From Puccinia triticina (lineage: Eukaryota; Basidiomycota; Pucciniomycetes; Pucciniales; Pucciniaceae), in the NCBI RefSeq assembly GCF_026914185.1, contig NC_070570.1, positions 2,418,001 through 2,482,000 of the forward strand: DNA of 64,000 bases, read 5' to 3'. Positions 63,597 to 64,000 of this stretch are shown in pieces. Under the pieces are notes generated by a model that was not told the origin of the DNA, searched no databases, and saw nothing but the letters and a program-made list of their open reading frames with translations. The first letter of the stretch is position 1; each line of letters starts with the position of its first letter. The position numbers and the translations under genes were made by a program.

Positions 63597-64000
63597 TGAT
63601 GTCGCTTCCAACATGGGAGAGGCCCATCAACTTTTCACCAGTTTGATTCCCCCCTCCACGTCTTAGAACTTAATATCACCACAAAAACCTCCTCATGGCA
63701 GCCGTCATGTAACACATCAAACAGCATCACAGCATGACCTATGATCCGGTTCACCACTCAATTTTTGCAGCTGGTCTTGCTTCCTTCAAACGGAGTAGAC
63801 ATGATGAATCAGAGTTTTTGTGAGGTTGCCTTCTGAGCATCACATTTATTGTGGTGGCCAACCAGAACCCCCAATTATAACATGCATAGTCCCTGGCTGC
63901 AATGTGGTTAGCCCTCATGCCCTCACAGACAACCCAGTTGTGGATCACTCACGCGGATGATGCCTCTGCAGGGATTTTTGCTTTCTGAATGTGACGCCAA
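63597..64000. other. no gene identified
   Basis: I see nothing I can support. Confidence 0.3.

Overview
The window looks like transposon-rich, gene-poor sequence from a basidiomycete fungus, most likely a rust (Pucciniales). I infer this from the very short GT-AG introns (56-81 nt), a Tnp2/Plavaka-like transposase, fungal-type Helitrons, Ty3 chromoviruses and broken copies of multi-exon proteins of the kind that are repeated in rust genomes. I cannot name a species. No intact single-copy host gene is visible. Nearly everything is an LTR retrotransposon, DNA transposon, MITE, Helitron, or a host-like gene broken by one of them.

Layout. 1-4551: decayed Ty1/copia element (minus strand; its 3' end is off the window) with a scrambled LTR. 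4695-6035: chained hairpins and tandem arrays. 6110-6529: C-terminus of a SNF2-family ATPase. 6702-9256: a minus-strand hypothetical gene split by a Ty3 solo LTR (7611-9052, TSD ATGAG). 9496-18427: a block bounded by pairs of a 38-bp palindrome, holding a second solo LTR (10324-11226, TSD AACAT), a decayed Tnp2/Plavaka-like transposase (12482-15551) and a decayed companion gene (16017-17722). 18498-31068: a minus-strand Ty3 element (B). Its 3' LTR carries a nested solo LTR with a tRNA-like gene, its pol carries a foldback element, and its RT catalytic codons are split by a 5.8-kb Helitron. That Helitron carries most of a COP9 signalosome subunit 1 gene, three MITEs and a Ty3 fragment. 32094-39848: a plus-strand hypothetical gene split by a second copia element (33700-39235). 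40541-54940: a Ty3 chromovirus (A) with both LTRs and TSD GTTTT. It has a GC-rich, intron-containing 5' ORF and is broken by a Rep-encoding Helitron remnant (45256-49180), which itself contains a solo LTR. 55179-62534: a young minus-strand Ty3 element (C) with LTRs differing at one position. 62535-64000: hypothetical fragment and one more palindrome.

Insertion order can be read from the nesting: hypothetical genes, then Ty3/copia elements, then Helitrons, MITEs and solo LTRs within those. TSDs date-stamp most boundaries, and reading frames rejoin across several of them.

The most unusual signals are: element C with four mutually homologous intron-like segments, an encoded 47-nt mature tRNA-Tyr 3' fragment at its primer site, and in-frame stops exactly at domain boundaries despite near-identical LTRs; the dispersed 38-bp palindrome; the chained-hairpin tract with a 32-bp array; and a paired LTR hairpin with covarying stems in three Ty3 LTRs.
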